From assembly GCF_016862215.1 (NCBI RefSeq), contig NZ_BOMN01000001.1, positions 62,001 through 126,000 of the forward strand: a stretch of 64,000 nucleotides of DNA, given 5' to 3'. Each line of letters opens with the position of its first letter. Within the stretch, counting starts at the first letter, position 1. The notes under the pieces are model-generated. The model was not told the DNA's origin. It worked only from the letters and a program-made list of their open reading frames with translations, and searched no databases. The stretch is from Winogradskya humida (GTDB lineage Bacteria; Actinomycetota; Actinomycetes; Mycobacteriales; Micromonosporaceae). The translations under genes were made by a program, and so were the position numbers. Positions 59,794-64,000 of this stretch are shown here, piece after piece.

Positions 59794-62210
59794 GGGTTCT
59801 GCGCGCTGCGGTCGTACCCATCGTGTTGGTGCTGTTGATCTCGCTTGCCGGGGTGGTGCTCGGGCGGATCTATGCGGACGAGCTGCTCGTTCGCGTGGTT
59901 GCCGGGGCGGCTTTGGGCTCTGTCGGGGTCGGGGTGGCCGCGCGGAGGTTGCCGTCGTGGGCGATCGCTCCGTTGTCGGTGGTGGCGCTGGGGGCGTACA
60001 CCACATGGGCTTTGAAGCTGGCTGCTGACCGCGCAGGCCTCACCGATCCGCTTCTCCAGGTTGTCACCGATGCGCTACGTAACGGGATTCCGCGGCTGCT
60101 GACCGCCATGATCCCGGTGGAGTCCACACCGGACACCGTGGTGGTGCCGGTGGTCGCCGCGTGGCTTGCCGGGCTGCTCGGGGGTGAGGTTGCGCTGCGG
60201 TCGCGGCGGGTGCTGCTGGGGGTGGTGCCTGCGGCTGTGCTTTACGGCGGGGCGCTGTATGTGGTCGGGCCCAACGCGGGCAGCGCTGGATGGCCGACGC
60301 TGGCTTTTGCGGGGCTTGTCGTGCTCGCGCTGGCGGTCACTGCGCGTTCCGGGCTTTCGGAAGGCGGGCTTTCCGGGGGCGGAGCTGGGCTTTCCGGGAG
60401 CGGTTCTGCTTCGGAGGGCGTGCCGCGGGCGGCGAGGATGCGGACGCTTGCGGGGGCGGCGCTCGGGCTGGTGGTTGTTGTCGGGCTGGTCGCGGCGGTC
60501 GGGCCGTGGGTCGGTGCGCGCGTGTCGGCTACCCCGGTGGATCCGCGACGGTACGTGCAGCCGCCGCAGGTTGACAGTCTTGACGAGAGTCCGCTGAACC
60601 GGATCTCGGGGTGGGCGCTCGCTCCGCAGCAGAAACTGCTCGACGTGGGGGCGAGCGGGAACGGGAAGGGCACGACGCGGTTGCGGCTGGCGGTGCTGCC
60701 CGACTACGACGGGATCACCTGGCGGGTCGGTGCCACCTACCGCAACGCGGGGCGGGTGCTGCCTGCCCCGGCGGCGCTGACGGATGCGCCGGTCACCCAC
60801 GTCACGCAGCAGATCACGGTGCAGGAGCTGACCGGGCGGCTGCTTCCGGTGGTGCCGACGCCGACGGGCGTTGACGGTACGAGGATCGCGTACGACGCTA
60901 CGACCGGCACCGTTATCCGGCCGGAGTCGTTGACGCAGGGGCTCGCCTACACGGTCACCTCCGACGTGCCTGATCCCGACCTGAACCTGCTGCCCACCGC
61001 CGACGTGCCGAGCGGCGACGCGGTGGCGCGCTTCCTCAAGGTGGGCACGGGGGTGCCGGAGCAGATCTCGCGCCTGTCCGAGCAGCTCGCGGATGGCAAC
61101 GGCGCTGCCTACGACCGGGCCGCCGCGATCGAGACGTTCCTGGCCGAGCACTACAAGCAGGTCGCGGACGCGCCGAGCGGGCATGCGTACCCCAATCTGG
61201 AGTATTTCCTGTTCGGGCCGCGTGACCAGGGCGGCCAGGCCGGGACGTCGGAGCAGTTCGCGGCGTCGTTCGCGCTGCTGGCCAGGCTCACCGGGCTGCC
61301 GTCGCGGGTCGTCGTCGGGTTCAACGCACCCCGCAAGGGCGGCACGGTCACCGGCGGCGACGCGATCGCCTGGCCGGAGGTGCTGTTCGACGACCTGGGC
61401 TGGGTGGCGTTCGATCCGATGCCCAAGAGCGACGAGTCACCCCGGCCGGTCGAGGAGGACTTCACGTCGAAGCCTTCCGAGCCGCCGCCCACGTCCGAGG
61501 CCCCGCCGGTGAAGGACACGCCCAGTGCGTCGGCGGCGGCTGTGCTGGCTGAGCCTGCCGCGGCGGGGCGCGGGGGCGCTTCCGCTGTCGTGGTTGCTTC
61601 GGGGGCTTCCGGGTCGGTGCTTCTGCTGGTAGTGGCGGCCGGGTTGACCGTGGTGGTCATGCGGCGCGGGTTGCGGCGGCGGCGGTTGACCGGTGGGGCG
61701 CCGGATCAGCGGATCACCGGGGCTTGGCTGGAGTTCACGGATGCGCTGCGGCTGGCCGGGCGGCCGGTTCCCCAGCATCTCGCCGCGGCCGAGGTCGCCG
61801 CATTCGCCGCCGGCCAGCAGGCGGTGCTGCCGGCTCCGGCAGGGTCGGTGGGAGACGCGGCCCAGCAGGCGACGGCACCGCCCTCGACGGAAGCCACGGC
61901 CCAGCAGGCGACGGCACCGGCTCCGGCGGGCGAGGCAGGGTCGGCGGGATACGCGGAGGGTGCCGGGGCGGTGGGGTGGGTGCGGGCTGCTACGCCGCCA
62001 AGGGGGAATGGGTTGCCGCCGCTCGATCAGCTCGTCGGGGCGGTGAACACCGTGGCGTTCGCGCCGGGGGCTGCGGATGAGGGGCAGGCTTCGCGGGCGG
62101 GCGAGCAGGCTGTCGCGTACGCGGAAGGGCTGCGGTCCCGGCGGTCCTGGTGGCGGCGGGCCTGGTGGAGCGTTCATCCGGGGCCATTGCGCTGGGATCG
62201 CCGCCGATAG
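59790..62210 (+). CDS. TgpA-like membrane protein with degenerate transglutaminase domain
   Basis: An 806-aa membrane protein starting at GTG 59790, which overlaps the DUF58 stop (GTGA); GTG 59787 is possible. About six TMs in residues 1-230, then an extracellular region with a transglutaminase-like domain near 450-560, a Pro/Ser-rich linker (PPPTSEAPP), one TM at about 605-625 and a cytosolic tail. The catalytic Cys is replaced by Ser (GTSEQFAASFALLARLTG, Cys expected after GT) and the His by Ile (GDAIAWPEVLF); FDPMP holds the Asp. It therefore probably binds peptides rather than cross-linking. It closes the surface module. Confidence 0.85.
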   Translation: MRVLRAAVVPIVLVLLISLAGVVLGRIYADELLVRVVAGAALGSVGVGVAARRLPSWAIAPLSVVALGAYTTWALKLAADRAGLTDPLLQVVTDALRNGIPRLLTAMIPVESTPDTVVVPVVAAWLAGLLGGEVALRSRRVLLGVVPAAVLYGGALYVVGPNAGSAGWPTLAFAGLVVLALAVTARSGLSEGGLSGGGAGLSGSGSASEGVPRAARMRTLAGAALGLVVVVGLVAAVGPWVGARVSATPVDPRRYVQPPQVDSLDESPLNRISGWALAPQQKLLDVGASGNGKGTTRLRLAVLPDYDGITWRVGATYRNAGRVLPAPAALTDAPVTHVTQQITVQELTGRLLPVVPTPTGVDGTRIAYDATTGTVIRPESLTQGLAYTVTSDVPDPDLNLLPTADVPSGDAVARFLKVGTGVPEQISRLSEQLADGNGAAYDRAAAIETFLAEHYKQVADAPSGHAYPNLEYFLFGPRDQGGQAGTSEQFAASFALLARLTGLPSRVVVGFNAPRKGGTVTGGDAIAWPEVLFDDLGWVAFDPMPKSDESPRPVEEDFTSKPSEPPPTSEAPPVKDTPSASAAAVLAEPAAAGRGGASAVVVASGASGSVLLLVVAAGLTVVVMRRGLRRRRLTGGAPDQRITGAWLEFTDALRLAGRPVPQHLAAAEVAAFAAGQQAVLPAPAGSVGDAAQQATAPPSTEATAQQATAPAPAGEAGSAGYAEGAGAVGWVRAATPPRGNGLPPLDQLVGAVNTVAFAPGAADEGQASRAGEQAVAYAEGLRSRRSWWRRAWWSVHPGPLRWDRRR

Positions 62211-62289
62211 GGATGTAAACCACTCGTGTCAGGTATTACATTTCGCCCGGATCGGAAATGCTGCGTCCTACAGGCGGTTGCATAGAGGC

Positions 62290-62958
62290 ATGACGACTGT
62301 TGGGTTTATCGGAAGCGGCAAGATCGGTAGCAGGGTGGCACAGCTCGCGGTCGCGGCGGGCTACGACGTGGTGGTGAGCAACTCGCGAGGGCCGGAGACG
62401 CTCGCCGAGCTGACCGCTGAGCTGGGCCCGAAGGCGCGCGCGGCCACCGCCGTGGAAGCCGCTCAGGCCGGGGACATCGTGGTCGTGAGTGTGCCGTTCA
62501 AGGCGTACCCGGAGCTGCCCGTCAAGGAGCTCGCCGGCAAGGTCGTGCTCGACACCAACAACTACTACGCGCAGCGTGACGGCGACTTCCCCGCGATCGA
62601 CAGCGGCGAGACCACCAGCGCCGAGCTGGAGCAGAAGTACCTCGCCGGGTCGCACCTGGTGAAGGTGTTCAACAACATCAACTTCAAGCACCTGGCCGCG
62701 CTGCCCCGGCCGGCGGGCGCCGCGGACCGCTCCGCGCTGACGATCGCCGGTGACGACGCCTCGGCGAAGCAGACCACGACGGAGTTCCTCGACGCGATCG
62801 GCTACGACACGTACGACGTCGGCCCGCTGTCCGAGAGCTGGCGATTCGAGCCCAACACGCCTGCATACGGCATCCCCTACGGCGGTTACGCGGACTCCGA
62901 CAGCACCCCGGCCGGCGTCGACGCCATCAAGACCGCCGTGGACGCTGCCAAGCGCTGA
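62290..62958 (+). CDS. NADPH-dependent F420 reductase-like protein
   Basis: A 222-aa Rossmann protein of the F420H2:NADP oxidoreductase (NpdG/Fno-like) family. GFIGSGKIGSRVAQLAVAAG (GxGxxG) opens it; GDIVVVSVPFKAYPELP near 60 and LVKVFNNINFKHLAALPR near 115 are typical. It lacks other domains. Start ATG 62290, RBS AGAGG close to the start. A single-gene unit on the plus strand; the partner could be an F420-dependent enzyme elsewhere. Confidence 0.85.
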   Translation: MTTVGFIGSGKIGSRVAQLAVAAGYDVVVSNSRGPETLAELTAELGPKARAATAVEAAQAGDIVVVSVPFKAYPELPVKELAGKVVLDTNNYYAQRDGDFPAIDSGETTSAELEQKYLAGSHLVKVFNNINFKHLAALPRPAGAADRSALTIAGDDASAKQTTTEFLDAIGYDTYDVGPLSESWRFEPNTPAYGIPYGGYADSDSTPAGVDAIKTAVDAAKR

Positions 62959-63249
62959 TTGCCGGTGGTAGACGCGCGCTGATGCCAGTGGTGTTCGGGC
63001 GCGGATCGCTGAATGTTGCGCCGGACACCGGCATGCGACAACTCTCTGCGATGTTCTTCGTCAAATCCGGCCAATCGTGTCTGACAGCAGAACATGTGTT
63101 TCCCGCTCAGACGTGATCGGCCCACGTTTGACACCTGACGACGCAGAAGGTTGCGGCATAGCCGGCTTCGGCGCAACTTCGTGCCCATGGCCAGCTCCTG
63201 CCACCTTCGCTGCCCGCTGTAAGCCCATCAAAGCCAGGGAGCTTCACCC
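62959..63249. other. Intergenic region before the OYE gene
   Basis: 291 bases without a convincing reading frame. A TTGACA occurs at 63128..63133, but no good -10 box follows at 16-18 bp. GGGAG precedes the next ATG. Otherwise no repeat or hairpin stands out. Confidence 0.4.
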
Positions 63250-64000
63250 ATGAGCCTGCTTTTCGAACCGCTGGAGCTGCGCGGGGTGCGGCTGCCCAAC
63301 CGGATCGCGATGGCGCCGATGTGCCAGTACAGCGCTTCGGATGACGGGTTGCCGCACGACTGGCACCTCGTCCATCTCGGTGCCCGCGCGGCCGGCGGTG
63401 CGGGGCTGATCCTCACCGAGGCCACCGCGGTGCTGCCGCAGGGCCGGATCAGCCCGCAGGACGTCGGCCTGTGGTCGGGTGCGCACGTCGACGCCTGGCG
63501 GCCGATCACCACGTTCATCAAGGCGCGGGGCGCTGTTCCGGCGGTGCAGCTCGCGCATGCCGGTTTCAAGGCTTCGACCTATCGCCCGTGGGCGAGTGAG
63601 CGCGGTGGGGTGCCGGACGAGCTCGGTGGGTGGCCGGTCGTCGGGCCCGGGGACGAGCCGTTCACGCCGGGATACCGTACGCCGCAGGAGCTGACCGCCG
63701 CCGGGATAGCCGAGGTGGTCGACGCGTTCGCCGCGGCTGCACGACGGGCGCTCGACGCCGGGTTCGCCGCGGTGGAGCTGCACGCCGCGCACGGCTATCT
63801 GCTGCACGAGTTCCTGTCGCCACTGACGAACAAACGCACCGATGGGTACGGCGGGGAGTACTCCGGGCGTACCCGGCTGCTGTTCGAAGTGGTCCGTGCT
63901 GTTCGTGAGGCGATCGGCGACGAGGTGCCGCTGCTGACCCGCATCTCCGCGACCGACTGGGTCGACGGTGGCTGGACCGCCGACGACAGCGTCACCCTGG
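63250..64000 (+). CDS. Old Yellow Enzyme family oxidoreductase (YqjM/NamA type), truncated by window end
   Basis: The first 250 residues of an FMN-dependent ene-reductase. N-terminal MSLLFEPLELRGVRLPNRIA and MCQYSASDDG (Cys near 26, characteristic of the YqjM/thermophilic-like group), LGARAAGGAGLILTEATAV, and the substrate/flavin His pair in ELHAAHGYLLHEFLSP near residues 177-190. GGYGGEYSGRTRLL follows. GGGAG precedes ATG 63250. The C-terminal part lies beyond 64000. It would reduce alpha,beta-unsaturated carbonyls with NAD(P)H. Confidence 0.93.
   Translation, partial: MSLLFEPLELRGVRLPNRIAMAPMCQYSASDDGLPHDWHLVHLGARAAGGAGLILTEATAVLPQGRISPQDVGLWSGAHVDAWRPITTFIKARGAVPAVQLAHAGFKASTYRPWASERGGVPDELGGWPVVGPGDEPFTPGYRTPQELTAAGIAEVVDAFAAAARRALDAGFAAVELHAAHGYLLHEFLSPLTNKRTDGYGGEYSGRTRLLFEVVRAVREAIGDEVPLLTRISATDWVDGGWTADDSVTL

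Overview
The window is high-G+C DNA with dense, often overlapping genes, frequent GTG starts and ATGA/GTGA stop-start overlaps. The families present (SCO6745-like, DUF6891, DUF2255, CmtR, Rox, MoxR-DUF58-transglutaminase, FN3 surface proteins) point to a mycelial actinomycete, most likely Micromonosporaceae (Actinoplanes-like). That placement is inference from gene content. I see no tRNA, rRNA, CRISPR array, insertion sequence or replication origin.

Layout. 1-1790 is nearly gene-poor, with one hypothetical gene. 1788-8113 holds small regulatory and metabolic units: a divergent LysR/SDR pair with a T-N11-A operator, a DUF2255 gene, a GNAT acetyltransferase, and a MarR gene next to a metallo-beta-lactamase-fold hydrolase plus a carboxymuconolactone-decarboxylase-like gene; the MarR and hydrolase promoters share a 21-bp element. 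8160-14258 holds gene remnants and secreted proteins (Ltp-repeat protein, HNH nuclease, beta-helix protein). 14384-18002 is a four-gene minus-strand operon: thiM, LLM flavin monooxygenase, sulfurtransferase, GntR regulator. 18242-25011 is a detoxification block: TetR | DHA2 efflux pump + FAD monooxygenase, SDR | TetR, and a Rox-type rifampin monooxygenase preceded by a possible leader peptide and hairpin. 25305-31645 combines an orphan NarL-type response regulator, a copper-monooxygenase-like lipoprotein, an MMPL transporter and an MprAB-like two-component system; the regulator and MMPL genes share a 31-nt upstream element.

31843-37242 holds an MFS exporter, a LysR gene with no visible start, a TPR protein, a frameshifted HEAT-like gene and a CmtR/CDF metal-efflux operon. 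37434-51869 is a polysaccharide locus: two paralogous secreted GH16 enzymes, five GT2/GT4 glycosyltransferases, a GT14-like transferase, a flippase, a polysaccharide deacetylase, a large multi-pass membrane protein (candidate polymerase or GT-C enzyme), two small membrane proteins and a methyltransferase. No initiating sugar-phosphate transferase lies inside the window. 52112-53368 encodes a secreted vanadium-haloperoxidase/PAP2-fold protein.

53579-62210 is a surface module: a TPR-TM-FN3 protein, a large FN3 protein, MoxR ATPase, DUF58 protein and a TgpA-like membrane protein whose transglutaminase domain has lost its catalytic Cys and His. MoxR and DUF58 are linked by a 27-codon reading frame that overlaps both. 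The window ends with an F420-dependent-reductase-like gene and a truncated Old Yellow Enzyme gene.
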